A stretch of 19,625 nucleotides of DNA, taken from positions 1 to 19,625 of the forward strand of contig JAQUCP010000030.1 of NCBI GenBank assembly GCA_028686135.1, written 5' to 3'. Numbering within the stretch: the first letter of the stretch is position 1; every line of letters starts with the position of its first letter. Shown piece after piece: positions 7,086 through 15,444 of the stretch. The stretch is from UBA12481 sp012523435 (lineage in GTDB: Bacteria; Bacteroidota; Bacteroidia; Bacteroidales; UBA12481). Under the pieces are notes generated by a model. It was given only the letters and a program-made list of their open reading frames with translations. It did not search any database and was not told the DNA's origin. A program made the position numbers and the translations under genes.

Positions 7086-8612
7086 ATGGAAGTTTCAAAT
7101 CGGTACGGATTTGATAATGAGAAATATCTGAAGGAGCAGACGGCAGCGATCCTGGAACGGGTGGGTCGGTTTAACGATAAGTTATACCTGGAGTGTGGGG
7201 GAAAGATTTTGTATGACTACCATGCGGCTAGGGTGTTGCCCGGCTTTGATCCGAATGTAAAAATGCGATTGCTCCAAATGCTTAAGGATCAGATTGATGT
7301 GATCCTTTGCATTCATGCTGGAGCCATTGAGCGGAAGAAAATGCGGGCTGATTTCGGGATCACCTATGATGTAGATGCACTAAAAACCATTGATGATTTC
7401 AGGGAGTGGGGGATTCCGGTCACTGCGGTAGTGATTACGCGTTATGAGGATCAGCCGACGGTGAAACCATTCCGGAATAAGTTGGAGATGAGGGGCATCA
7501 AAGTTTATCTGCACTATCCAACTAAAGGTTATCCTACTGATGTAGAGCTGATTGTGAGTGATGAGGGCTATGGTGCCAATCCTTATGTTGAGACGACCAA
7601 GCCGATTGTGATCGTCACCGGTCCAGGTCCGGGCAGCGGTAAGCTAGCCACCTGTCTTTGTAATCTTTATCACGATTACAAGCGTGGGGTGAAAGCTGGT
7701 TATGCCAAATTTGAGACCTTCCCGATCTGGGATTTGCCTCTGAATCACAAGGTGAATGTGGCCTACGAGGCTGCCACGGTTGATCTGATGGATGAAGTCC
7801 TGATGGATGAGGAGCATTATCGGGCATACAACATTGACGCGGTTAATTATAACCGGGATATTGAGGCTTTCCATCTGTTAAAGAGCATCATAGAGAAGAT
7901 CACCGGTGGCGAGTCGATGTACCAGTCGCCCACTGATATGGGCGTTAACCGCCTGAGTGCTGGTATTGTGGATGATGCGATCATCAGCGAAGCTTCTGTC
8001 CAGGAGATTATCCGCCGCTATTTTCGTTGCTCGGTAGAGTACGTGATGGGGTTGGCCGAGAAGGATTCGCTCATCCGTGCTGCGGAAATCATGGAACGGG
8101 TGGGCGCACAGCCAGAAGACCGAAGGGTAGTGGTTCCGGCTCGCGAAGCCGCTGTTGAAGCAGAAAGATCGGGAAAAGGTAATGAAGGGTTCTTCTGCGG
8201 TGCTGCCATAGAACTGCCCGATGGAACCATCATCACTGGCAAAAATTCAACCCTGATGCATGCTGCCTCCAGCCTGATCCTGAACGCCACCAAACACTTG
8301 GCCGGGTTACCAAGCACGATGTATCTCCTGCCTCAGAGTTTGATCGATTCTGTTAAGTATCTGAAAAAGAATATTTTAGACGGCAAGATGGTTAGCCTGG
8401 ATCTGGATGAGACCTTGATCGTTCTTTCGATCAGTGCCTTATCTAATCCTGCAGCTCAGATGGCACTGGATAAACTGAAAGTGTTGAGTGACTGCGAGGT
8501 CCATTTTACTCATATCCCGACTCCAGGGGATGAGGCCGGGTTAAGAAAACTGAAAGTTAATCTCACCTGCGATCCTGTGTTCTCGAGCAAAAACCTCTTT
8601 GTCAGCAGTTAA
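7086..8612 (+). CDS. DUF1846 domain-containing protein
   Basis: This is a 508-aa soluble protein matching the DUF1846 family over its whole length. Recognisable features are an opening GFDNEKYL, ECGGKILYDYHAARVLPGFDP (37-55), a glycine-rich phosphate-loop-like VTGPGPGSGKLATCLCNLYHD (178-197), and the QSPTDMGVNRLSAGIVDD block. The C-terminal part holds PSTMYLLPQSLIDSVKYLKK and FTHIPTPGDEAGLRKL. Family members of about 500 aa are found in Firmicutes, Actinobacteria and gut Bacteroidota. Structures exist, but to my knowledge no biochemical function is settled. The loop suggests nucleotide or phosphate binding. The gene stands alone, divergent from the pantothenate kinase and ending only 3 nt from the convergent beta-helix gene with no visible terminator between them. 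Confidence 0.93.
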   Translation: MEVSNRYGFDNEKYLKEQTAAILERVGRFNDKLYLECGGKILYDYHAARVLPGFDPNVKMRLLQMLKDQIDVILCIHAGAIERKKMRADFGITYDVDALKTIDDFREWGIPVTAVVITRYEDQPTVKPFRNKLEMRGIKVYLHYPTKGYPTDVELIVSDEGYGANPYVETTKPIVIVTGPGPGSGKLATCLCNLYHDYKRGVKAGYAKFETFPIWDLPLNHKVNVAYEAATVDLMDEVLMDEEHYRAYNIDAVNYNRDIEAFHLLKSIIEKITGGESMYQSPTDMGVNRLSAGIVDDAIISEASVQEIIRRYFRCSVEYVMGLAEKDSLIRAAEIMERVGAQPEDRRVVVPAREAAVEAERSGKGNEGFFCGAAIELPDGTIITGKNSTLMHAASSLILNATKHLAGLPSTMYLLPQSLIDSVKYLKKNILDGKMVSLDLDETLIVLSISALSNPAAQMALDKLKVLSDCEVHFTHIPTPGDEAGLRKLKVNLTCDPVFSSKNLFVSS

Positions 8613-8615
8613 TTC

Positions 8616-10466
8616 CTATTGGTTCCCCCTCCACACCTTGATCGGTTGTTGCTGGTAAGTGTCCAGAACAAACGGTCCGGGGAAAGGGTTTTCCGCATTG
8701 ATTTTCAACCCGTGATAATCGCGATCGAGGCGATAAGGTGATCCTTCGGGTTGTTCGAAGGGGAGATTGGGTGTTATGGCGTTTCCGAGCAACTGGGTTG
8801 TGATTAGCTGGCGTTTCTGCCCATCAGACCAAGACTGATCGACAGCCATTTCAAGATACCAGCCATCTTCTTGTTGGGAGATGCGGATATCAGGATTAAA
8901 ATCGGGGTTAGTCAACGGCGTGCTCTCTGTTTTCCCTGGTTTGGCACCATGCAGGAACACATTACCTTCCATAGTGACAGGCAGGACGGTTTTATCGTAT
9001 AATCCGAGATCGGCTTGCCCAATGAGGATATTGTTATAGAATCTCTCGTCACCGCTTTCATTCTTCGCCAGTCCGGCGACCTCGGTAGAGTGGGTCAGCA
9101 AGTAGGGTGTCAGGCGTTGTTCGCCGGTATAGATATAGAACCTGCCGGCAAAGATATTATGGGCATAAGCAGCTCCTTGTGAGTTGACTACCAGTGCGAA
9201 AGGTGAGAGAAACAGGTTGTGGTCGACCAGGCAGGGTCCATGACTCACTTCGAGAAAAAGATCTTCACTTGGGCCGTTGTCGTGGAGGAAATTCCGGGTG
9301 ACCCTCGTTCCCTGAGCCATCCAGTCGAGCCAGATGCCCAGCTTTGTGCGATATATGTGGTTCTCACTGATGAGGCAATCCACGGCTCCATGGAATTTGA
9401 TGCCGGCCATTTCTGCGCCGCTGAAGAGGCGGCGGACATGGATGTCATGAATCTCATTTCCAGTAATCTGGCTGAAGGCTGGCCCCAAACTTCCCACGAT
9501 CCCGGCCTGTTCGCAATGGGCGATATGGTTATTCCGGACCATGTGATGGCCGATATTATCGGCCGACCAACCATTTTTTAATGCCCGTTCGATAGTGGCT
9601 ACATATCCTTCGGCCGAGTTGGCGGAGGTATTATCGTATTCATCGCCATACTTTCCCAGGGCGATGCCGGTGCAGGTGGAGTACAGGACTGTATTGTCTT
9701 CTATGATCCATCCTTTGCTCCAGTTTGTTCCGATGATCCCGATCTGTTCAGCCGTGGGTGGAGCCCAGGGTGTTGCAGCATGTTCCATCGTAAGTCCTTT
9801 GATGGTCAGGTAGTTAATACCTGTTTTGCTGGGGTAGAAAACTGTTTGTCGCACATTGATTTCGACCAGCTCATTATTAGGATCGATGCCAGGGAATTGT
9901 GCCCAGATGGTGGTAGTGCCTTCGGGGATGGTATCCGAAACGGCAAACCACAGCGGTGTTGCGCTGGCTGGCAGCAGCACTTCTTCGAAGGTTGAGGCTT
10001 CGGTCAGCCAGTGTCCGTTGAGGTACACAGCTCCGGTATGATGGACTCTTCCCATCGGATTGAACCAGTCGCCCTTGATCTGATCCACATAAGGGTTAAA
10101 ATCGCCAAACAAGGTGTTAGCAACGGTAGTTTTCCAGGTACTTTCTCCGAGGGGTTCCCATCCGGTGGCTATTTCGGAGCCTTTGATGAACACCTCTTCG
10201 CCGGGAGCTGCCTGGTAGGTAATACGCTGATTTTCGGACACTCCTCCTCGAGGAGGATCGATCCGCTCACGGTAGGTTCCGGCATGTATGGTGATCACAT
10301 CGCCCGGCTGGGCCACGGCAGCGGCAGCGCTGATAGTGCGAAAAGGATCGTGGGCTGAGCCGTCGCCGGAATCCTGACCGGTTATGGCGACATGGTATTC
10401 ATTACCGGAAGGGGTACAGGCGGCAAGGAAAAGAAGCAGAACAGGAATAAGTCGAAGAGTTTTCAT
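8616..10466 (-). CDS. Right-handed parallel beta-helix repeat surface lipoprotein
   Basis: I choose the ATG at 10466 (616 aa), because it begins a textbook lipoprotein signal: MKTLRLIPVLLLFLAAC, with Cys17 as the lipidation site. The longer frame to 10568 would bury that signal and would also run through the predicted promoter. After the signal comes the pectate-lyase-like opening YHVAITGQDSGDGS..DPFRTISAAAAVAQPGDVITIHAGTYRE. From about residue 200 to 520 there are short N/H/G-rich turns typical of beta-helix coils (..IIEDNTVLYSTCTGIALG.., ..MVRNNHIAHCEQAGIVG.., ..HDIHVRRLFSGAEMAGIKF..). It is likely a polysaccharide lyase, epimerase or glycosidase-like protein acting on extracellular glycans. 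The substrate cannot be read from the sequence. It has its own promoter. Confidence 0.87.
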   Translation of the reverse strand: MKTLRLIPVLLLFLAACTPSGNEYHVAITGQDSGDGSAHDPFRTISAAAAVAQPGDVITIHAGTYRERIDPPRGGVSENQRITYQAAPGEEVFIKGSEIATGWEPLGESTWKTTVANTLFGDFNPYVDQIKGDWFNPMGRVHHTGAVYLNGHWLTEASTFEEVLLPASATPLWFAVSDTIPEGTTTIWAQFPGIDPNNELVEINVRQTVFYPSKTGINYLTIKGLTMEHAATPWAPPTAEQIGIIGTNWSKGWIIEDNTVLYSTCTGIALGKYGDEYDNTSANSAEGYVATIERALKNGWSADNIGHHMVRNNHIAHCEQAGIVGSLGPAFSQITGNEIHDIHVRRLFSGAEMAGIKFHGAVDCLISENHIYRTKLGIWLDWMAQGTRVTRNFLHDNGPSEDLFLEVSHGPCLVDHNLFLSPFALVVNSQGAAYAHNIFAGRFYIYTGEQRLTPYLLTHSTEVAGLAKNESGDERFYNNILIGQADLGLYDKTVLPVTMEGNVFLHGAKPGKTESTPLTNPDFNPDIRISQQEDGWYLEMAVDQSWSDGQKRQLITTQLLGNAITPNLPFEQPEGSPYRLDRDYHGLKINAENPFPGPFVLDTYQQQPIKVWRGNQ

Positions 10467-10492
10467 TGATCCAGGTTTAATTGGTTTGAGGG

Positions 10493-10523
10493 TAAAGTTA
10501 TTATAATGACCATTGGCTCCAAA
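10493..10523 (-). promoter_or_regulatory. Bacteroidota-type promoter of the beta-helix gene
   Basis: On the minus strand TTTG (10523-10520) is followed after exactly 19 nt by TAACTTTA (10500-10493), a 7/8 match to the Bacteroidota -7 element TAnnTTTG. It lies 26 nt before the ATG at 10466, giving a leader of roughly 20 nt. This is the best promoter match I found in the window, and it supports the shorter start of the gene. Confidence 0.6.
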
Positions 10524-10668
10524 AACTTGAGTGTCGGTGGTTGCCGATGTCCCCGGGATGGAAAACATTGGGCTAGTGTGATTTTTAGGGTTGGTTTGGC
10601 TATCGTTTTGTATCTTTAATCGCTAAATGCTTTGATTTGAGAATTATGGAAACAAAACAACCATCAAA

Positions 10669-10938
10669 ATGAATAAGTCCGTTGAGAAATTCCGTATCAC
10701 TGCCAGACAGGTGATCGATATCGTGTTGCTGGTGGTTCTGCTTATTTTCATCGTTCAGAACCTGGGGAGCACTGAGGTTAAGTTTTTGTTTTTTAAGTTC
10801 TCCATGCCGCTGATCGTTCTCATTATCCTTGTTTTTCTGATCGGCTTGTTAACCTCTCGGGCTTTTTCAAGGAAGAAAACACCAGCAAAAGAAGAATCTG
10901 TTGAAAAGTCGGTCGAAAAGCCTGCGGAAAAGCAGTAA
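10669..10938 (+). CDS. LapA domain-containing (DUF1049) small membrane protein
   Basis: This is an 89-aa protein with two hydrophobic helices, about 17-38 (VIDIVLLVVLLIFIVQN) and 46-64 (PLIVLIILVFLIGLLTS). Between them is the family feature QNLGSTEVKFLFFKFSMPL. The tail from about 68 on is cytoplasmic, highly charged and carries a VEKSVEKPAEK repeat. This matches LapA/DUF1049 proteins, which in Proteobacteria work with LapB in controlling LPS synthesis. No LapB is present here, and in Bacteroidota the role is untested. The start is clear, preceded by an A-rich stretch. A TATCTTTA box at 10611-10618 could be its -7 element, but no TTTG sits at the right spacing. The ribokinase follows after 10 nt, so they are probably co-transcribed. 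Confidence 0.8.
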   Translation: MNKSVEKFRITARQVIDIVLLVVLLIFIVQNLGSTEVKFLFFKFSMPLIVLIILVFLIGLLTSRAFSRKKTPAKEESVEKSVEKPAEKQ

Positions 10939-10948
10939 TTTTCGCAGC

Positions 10949-11920
10949 ATGATTCCAGTCAGCCGAAGTAATTCGCAATCATTTGACGTAGTTACGATTG
11001 GAAGCTCCAATCAGGATTTGGTTATCCGAGTGCCGCATATTCCGGTGGCTGGGGAGACCATATTGGGTAATCAATCCGGTCTATTTTTGGGAGGAAAGGG
11101 AGCCAATCAGGCTGTTGCTGCCATGCGAGGAGGAGGTCGGGTGCTATTCATCACCAAAGTTGGGAAAGACTTGTTTGGCCAAAACATGATGACCCATTTT
11201 TACCGGGAAGGGTTCCCGGCGGAGGGTATTCTTGTGGATTCCAACGAGCTTACTGGCATGGCGCAAATCTGGGTAGCAGAAAGCGGTGAAAATGCCATCA
11301 CTGTTGCCCCCGGAGCCAATAGCAAGCTGTTACCTGCTGATCTGGAAGAATTTACTGAATCGATACGATTATCGGGTGTGGTGTTGATGCAGTTAGAGAT
11401 CCCCATGGAAACCGTGAGCCGGGCGGTGGAGTTGGCATGGCAGGGTGGGGTGAAGGTGATTCTGAATCCGGCGCCAGCGCAGCTGTTGAACCCCGACTTA
11501 TTACGCAGGGTATGGCTGCTGACACCCAACGAGTCGGAGGCTACGCTGTTGACGGGTGTACGGGTTGATGGGGTGGAATCGGCGAAGAACGCTGGGCAGA
11601 AACTCTTGCAGCAAGGTGTACAAAATGTGATCATCACCTTGGGGGAGAGGGGCAGTGTGTTTTGTCACGGAAAAGGATCGAGACATTTTGATGCCTATCA
11701 GGTCGAGGCGGTAGATTCCACTGCAGCAGGGGATGTCTTCAATGGATTTGTAGCTGTTGCCATTGCCAGTGGAAAGAATCTTGAAGATGCCATACCTTTT
11801 GCCAGCGCTGCTGCCGCACTGTCGGTTGGGCGACCAGGTGCCCAGGTGTCTATCCCTACCTTTGACGAGGTACATCAGTTTATGAAAGCGCAGGAAGCGT
11901 CGGGAATTTTCAGTAATTAA
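10949..11920 (+). CDS. rbsK: Ribokinase (PfkB family)
   Basis: The ATG at 10949 gives 324 aa and lies 10 nt after the LapA-like gene. The frame also runs back to a TTG at 10901 inside that gene, which I reject. Family motifs are DVVTIGSSNQDLVIRV (13-28) and the substrate-binding di-glycine motif GGKGANQAVAA (48-58). NPAPAQ, LLTPNESEA and ITLGERGS follow, and then the catalytic anion-hole motif DSTAAGDVFNGF (256-267) with the catalytic Asp at 262. This is the ribokinase version of the motif. The reaction is ATP-dependent phosphorylation of D-ribose to ribose-5-phosphate. No ribose transporter or isomerase is adjacent, so a nucleoside-salvage or general ribose role is more likely than a dedicated uptake operon. 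Deoxyribokinase activity is possible. Confidence 0.88.
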   Translation: MIPVSRSNSQSFDVVTIGSSNQDLVIRVPHIPVAGETILGNQSGLFLGGKGANQAVAAMRGGGRVLFITKVGKDLFGQNMMTHFYREGFPAEGILVDSNELTGMAQIWVAESGENAITVAPGANSKLLPADLEEFTESIRLSGVVLMQLEIPMETVSRAVELAWQGGVKVILNPAPAQLLNPDLLRRVWLLTPNESEATLLTGVRVDGVESAKNAGQKLLQQGVQNVIITLGERGSVFCHGKGSRHFDAYQVEAVDSTAAGDVFNGFVAVAIASGKNLEDAIPFASAAAALSVGRPGAQVSIPTFDEVHQFMKAQEASGIFSN

Positions 11921-11937
11921 CTCATTTTAAATATTTT

Positions 11938-12774
11938 ATGATTAAAGTAACCAAAGCCTCCGGGGAAACAGAGGTATTCGATTCGCAGAAGTTGGAGCGT
12001 TCGCTTCGCAATGCCGGCGCTGCCGAAGAGTTAATTCAGGCTATTGTAGCGGACATTCTGGACTGGATTTTCGAAGGGGTAACGACCAAAAAGATCTATG
12101 CCAGAGCCTTTTCTCTACTTCGAAGGAAGAAGACGGTGGCGGCCATGCGATACAAACTCAAGCAGGCCATCATGGAGATGGGTCCTACGGGTTATCCTTT
12201 TGAATATCTTATTGGCCGGGTTTTTGAAAAGCAAGGCTATTCGGTATTAGTTGGACAGGTGATTGATGGTCATTGTGTGACTCACGAGATGGATGTGATA
12301 GCCACGGGGAAAGGTGAACAGTGCCTGGTTGAATGTAAATATCGGCAGGACCAGGGGAATCAGGTGAGTGTTCAGACACCGCTCTATGTCCGGTCGCGTG
12401 TGGATGATATCATCAGAAAACGAATGACTATGCCGGAATATCAGGGGTTGAAATTTTCGGGCTGGGTAGTGACAAACACTCGTTTTTCGCTCGACTCAAT
12501 GCAATATGGGAAATGCAGCGGTCTTAACCTGATCGCCTGGGATTACCCGGCAGGCAATGGCTTGAAGGATCTGATTGAGCGCGAGAAAATCTATCCGATT
12601 ACCCTCCTGCAACAATTGACCAAAAAGGAGAAGCAGGAACTGTTGGATCAGGGCATCGTTACCTGCTCGCAACTTATTGAGAAAAAGGATATTTTGAGTA
12701 CTCTTAATATCCCGGAAAGGAGGCTCAAAATCCTGATCAATGAGTTGGAGAGTATCTGCAAAATCACCATTTGA
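11938..12774 (+). CDS. ATP-cone / PD-(D/E)XK nuclease fusion protein
   Basis: This 278-aa protein has three parts. Residues 1-85 form an ATP-cone: IKVTKASGETEVFDSQKLERSLRNAGA opens it and VAAMRYKLKQAIMEMGPTGYPFE closes it, as in the nucleotide-sensing domain of ribonucleotide reductases and NrdR. Residues 86-205 form an Mrr-like restriction-endonuclease domain with FEYLIGRVFEKQGY, the acidic site HEMD (D119) and the ECK motif (E132-K134), followed by a QVSVQTPLYVRSRVDDI segment. Residues 225-275 are a helical tail (..LLDQGIVTCSQLIEKKDILSTL..) that resembles a small helix-hairpin DNA-binding unit. All three PD-(D/E)XK residues look intact. The gene follows ribokinase by 17 nt. Its function is unknown; a nucleotide-gated nuclease in repair or phage defence is a reasonable guess. 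Confidence 0.82.
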   Translation: MIKVTKASGETEVFDSQKLERSLRNAGAAEELIQAIVADILDWIFEGVTTKKIYARAFSLLRRKKTVAAMRYKLKQAIMEMGPTGYPFEYLIGRVFEKQGYSVLVGQVIDGHCVTHEMDVIATGKGEQCLVECKYRQDQGNQVSVQTPLYVRSRVDDIIRKRMTMPEYQGLKFSGWVVTNTRFSLDSMQYGKCSGLNLIAWDYPAGNGLKDLIEREKIYPITLLQQLTKKEKQELLDQGIVTCSQLIEKKDILSTLNIPERRLKILINELESICKITI

Positions 12775-12790
12775 TTGCGACAACAGCGGG

Positions 12791-12823
12791 GGAGCAGCAT
12801 TGAAGAGCCCCGGCTGCTCTTTG
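12791..12823 (+). terminator. Hairpin after the LapA-ribokinase-nuclease operon
   Basis: GAGCAGC (12792-12798) pairs perfectly with GCTGCTC (12813-12819) around a 14-nt loop that itself contains CCCC opposite a GGGG run just before the stem. Only TTTG follows, so the U-tract is short. It sits 17 nt after the nuclease stop and is the only candidate terminator for this operon. Confidence 0.4.
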
Positions 12824-12850
12824 TGAACAATCTGTAGCTTAAAGCGTTTG
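12820..12850 (+). promoter_or_regulatory. Possible promoter for the TonB-dependent receptor
   Basis: TTTG at 12820-12823 is followed after 19 nt by AGCGTTTG (12843-12850), which keeps the TTTG half of the -7 element but not its TA. The position, 20 nt before the ATG, is right for a Bacteroidota promoter. The -33 box coincides with the tail of the preceding hairpin. Confidence 0.3.
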
Positions 12851-12869
12851 AGACTAAAACGTATGCTAT

Positions 12870-15422
12870 ATGATAATCAGAAGAATATATTTCATAGTAA
12901 TTCTCGCGTTAATGTCAACGGTTTCGCTCGTTGCACAAAGGCAAGGGAGTTTGAAGGGGTTGGTTCAGGATGGCAACACCGGGGATCCTATCCCGTTTGC
13001 CACCATTTCGCTGATGCAAAACAATGAGGCTCTCCCCATTGGTACGGTAACGGATCAAAATGGTGATTTTCAAATAGATAGGATTGCCTTTGGGAGTTAC
13101 CGCGTCATCATTTCTTTCATAGGATACTTGCCTGATACCATTCCTGCAATAGAGTTGAGCAGGGAGAAACCGCTGGTTGACGTGGGAATCCGGTCTGTTT
13201 TTCCCTCCACGGTTGATATTGGAGAAGTGGAAGTGAGAGCCATCGCCAGCACGGTATCTACCAAGATTGACAGGAAGACATACCGCGCGGCTGATTTTGA
13301 AACAGCCAGGGGGGGGAATGCTTCGGATGTATTGAATAAGCTACCTTCGGTATCGGTATCGCAGGATGGGGAGGTTTCGGTGCGCGGGACGGCGGATTTC
13401 ATGGTTTACCTCAATGGCAAGCCTACCCGGATTGATCCATCCACCCTCCTGTCGCAAATTCCAGCCGAGCAGATCGAATCAATCGATGTCATCACCGTAC
13501 CAACTGCCCGGTACGATGCCCAGGGGAAAGGTGGCATCATCAACATTAATACCCGAACGAGTGCGCTCGATGGCCTTTCGGTCCAGGTGAACGGTATGCT
13601 TGGTGGTGCGCCATGGGCCGACCAAACGGATGAGATCAGCGGATACCGTCTCAACGATAACCGCTACGGTGGCGGAATCAATCTGCTCTACGGTAAACAG
13701 AAACTCAGCCTTTTCGGGGGAGTAAGCTATAACTACAAAAACGTGAATAGCCACCGCGATGGTCAGGCCCGGATCCTGAATGAGCAGGACGGATCCTATA
13801 AGCATATGATAGCCGCGGGACAGAAGCCGGAGTGGTACGAGAATTTTACTGCCAATGCCGGAATGGAATACCGGTTTTCGGAAGCTACGCAGCTCTCGGC
13901 ATCCTATTACCATGGCACGCGAACCGATGGGCGTTCGGCTTTCTATGTGTATCAGAATTTTTATGCCGACCGCGATAAGAATCCAATCGATGGTATCCCG
14001 GTCGACGAGGAGTGGATCTATAATCCCAATACGGATCACCGATACGGCAGCTTCCATACCGCTAACGCCGATCTTACCCACCGGTTCAACAAAAAATCGG
14101 TCTTAACAGCTTCGCTGCTTTATGAACGTTCAACCTTGAGCAGAGATATTGAAAATCCTGATTATCAGTTTGATAAGAGCTTGAATCAGATTAAAGAAAT
14201 GAGTTCTTACTACAGGCAACAGGATAACACTCCGCTTGATGGGTACTTGTTAAGTCTGAACTGGGCCCGGGAGTTCAGTAATGGGCACACCTTGAACCTT
14301 GGATTGCAGCCTCAGTATTTCACGATTAGCGGGCTTTTTACCTATGACACGTTGGATTTGGCCAATGATCAGATGGAAAGTTATACCAACCTGGAAAATG
14401 GACTCGATCTATCGAGGGGGATCTATGCCGGGTATGCAGATTATAAAGGGTCGTGGGGTAAATTTAATTTTGTGGCCGGACTCCGTTTAGAGTACACCGA
14501 TCAGCAAATGGAGATCGGCAATCCGGATTTCTTCACCATTTTTGATCGTCCCACCGAATCTCGTTATGAACTGCAGCAGCTCGACTGGTTTCCGTCGCTA
14601 CATGCTGCCTATGACCTTGGGAAGGGCAGTCAGCTGAATTTCGCTGCCAGCCGAAGGATCAGCAGGCCGCCCATCAAGAATATGGCTCCTTTTCTCTATC
14701 GCCGGCATTACGAAGTGTATGAAGTTGGCGATCCGGCTCTCAAGCCAGAGTATATCACCAATGTGGAGCTCGGATACGAGAAGAAGGCCGGTAATCAGCA
14801 GTTTGGTCTGACAGCTTTTTACCGCGCAGTTGATAATGCGATATTTCGTGTGAACACGGTCTATGAAGAGGAGATGGTGCTCGTGAGAAGTTTTACCAAT
14901 GCTGGTAATTCAAAAGCTTTGGGTGCCGAACTCAGTGCCAACCTGGTTGCTAGACAGTTTGCCAGATTTTTCATTGGCGGATCGGTGTATAATTATCATG
15001 TACAGGGTGATATCTTTGGATATCAGGAGGATAATACGAGTGTCAACTGGACACTGAAGGCTAATGCCACGCTGATGTTGAGCAAATACCTGAGGTTCAC
15101 GGCCGATTTCAATTACCGCTCGGCATCGGTCACAGCCCAGGGTAGGGATAAGGCGTTTTATCTGACCAACCTGGCCCTGAATTATACCCCGAAAAAGGTG
15201 GAGAACCTAAATTTTTCATTCCGAATGCTTGATATCCTGGGATCCAATAGCAGTGGAATGGCCACTAGAGTATTCGACCCCAACGGTGTGCAGATTTTTT
15301 ATCAGGATAATACCTTTTATCGGAATGGTCCGGTGGCTGAGTTGGGGGTAACTTATACCATCAACAAATACAGCAACGGCCAGCGAAAGGCAGAAAGCTC
15401 CTTCGGTAAAGCAGAATTTTAA
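12870..15422 (+). CDS. TonB-dependent receptor, outer-membrane beta-barrel (OMP_b-brl_3-like)
   Basis: This is an 850-aa outer-membrane protein. A signal peptide (about 1-22, ending in SLVAQ) is followed by a carboxypeptidase-regulatory-like domain (about 26-110: GSLKGLVQDGNTGDPIPFATISL.., ..FGSYRVIISFIGYLPD). The plug domain (about 125-235) contains DVLNKLPSVSVSQDGEVSVRG, IPAEQIESIDVIT and GKGGIININT. The rest is a C-terminal barrel rich in alternating aromatic strands and Asn/Gly turns. The plug text 'VYLNGKPTRIDPSTLLSQIPAEQIESIDVITVPTARYDAQGKGGIININT' type, here split by position, is typical of the outer-membrane beta-barrel family rather than SusC. There is no SusD partner, sigma/anti-sigma pair or transport gene nearby, so the ligand is unknown. 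A peptide or metal-chelate ligand would be typical of lone members. Confidence 0.9.
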   Translation: MIIRRIYFIVILALMSTVSLVAQRQGSLKGLVQDGNTGDPIPFATISLMQNNEALPIGTVTDQNGDFQIDRIAFGSYRVIISFIGYLPDTIPAIELSREKPLVDVGIRSVFPSTVDIGEVEVRAIASTVSTKIDRKTYRAADFETARGGNASDVLNKLPSVSVSQDGEVSVRGTADFMVYLNGKPTRIDPSTLLSQIPAEQIESIDVITVPTARYDAQGKGGIININTRTSALDGLSVQVNGMLGGAPWADQTDEISGYRLNDNRYGGGINLLYGKQKLSLFGGVSYNYKNVNSHRDGQARILNEQDGSYKHMIAAGQKPEWYENFTANAGMEYRFSEATQLSASYYHGTRTDGRSAFYVYQNFYADRDKNPIDGIPVDEEWIYNPNTDHRYGSFHTANADLTHRFNKKSVLTASLLYERSTLSRDIENPDYQFDKSLNQIKEMSSYYRQQDNTPLDGYLLSLNWAREFSNGHTLNLGLQPQYFTISGLFTYDTLDLANDQMESYTNLENGLDLSRGIYAGYADYKGSWGKFNFVAGLRLEYTDQQMEIGNPDFFTIFDRPTESRYELQQLDWFPSLHAAYDLGKGSQLNFAASRRISRPPIKNMAPFLYRRHYEVYEVGDPALKPEYITNVELGYEKKAGNQQFGLTAFYRAVDNAIFRVNTVYEEEMVLVRSFTNAGNSKALGAELSANLVARQFARFFIGGSVYNYHVQGDIFGYQEDNTSVNWTLKANATLMLSKYLRFTADFNYRSASVTAQGRDKAFYLTNLALNYTPKKVENLNFSFRMLDILGSNSSGMATRVFDPNGVQIFYQDNTFYRNGPVAELGVTYTINKYSNGQRKAESSFGKAEF

Positions 15423-15444
15423 TCGGCCGCCAATCTTTTCCGGG

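Noticed and set aside
10467..10568. Longer start of the beta-helix protein at 10568
   Set aside because: It would place a lipoprotein signal peptide inside the protein and translate through the best promoter match.
10901..10948. Ribokinase start at a TTG inside the LapA gene
   Set aside because: The extra residues are the LapA tail read in another frame; the ATG at 10949 fits the family.
8616..15422. A classical polysaccharide-utilisation locus (SusC/SusD type)
   Set aside because: There is no SusD homologue, and the receptor is of the beta-barrel family without SusC features; the glycan genes are scattered on different transcripts.
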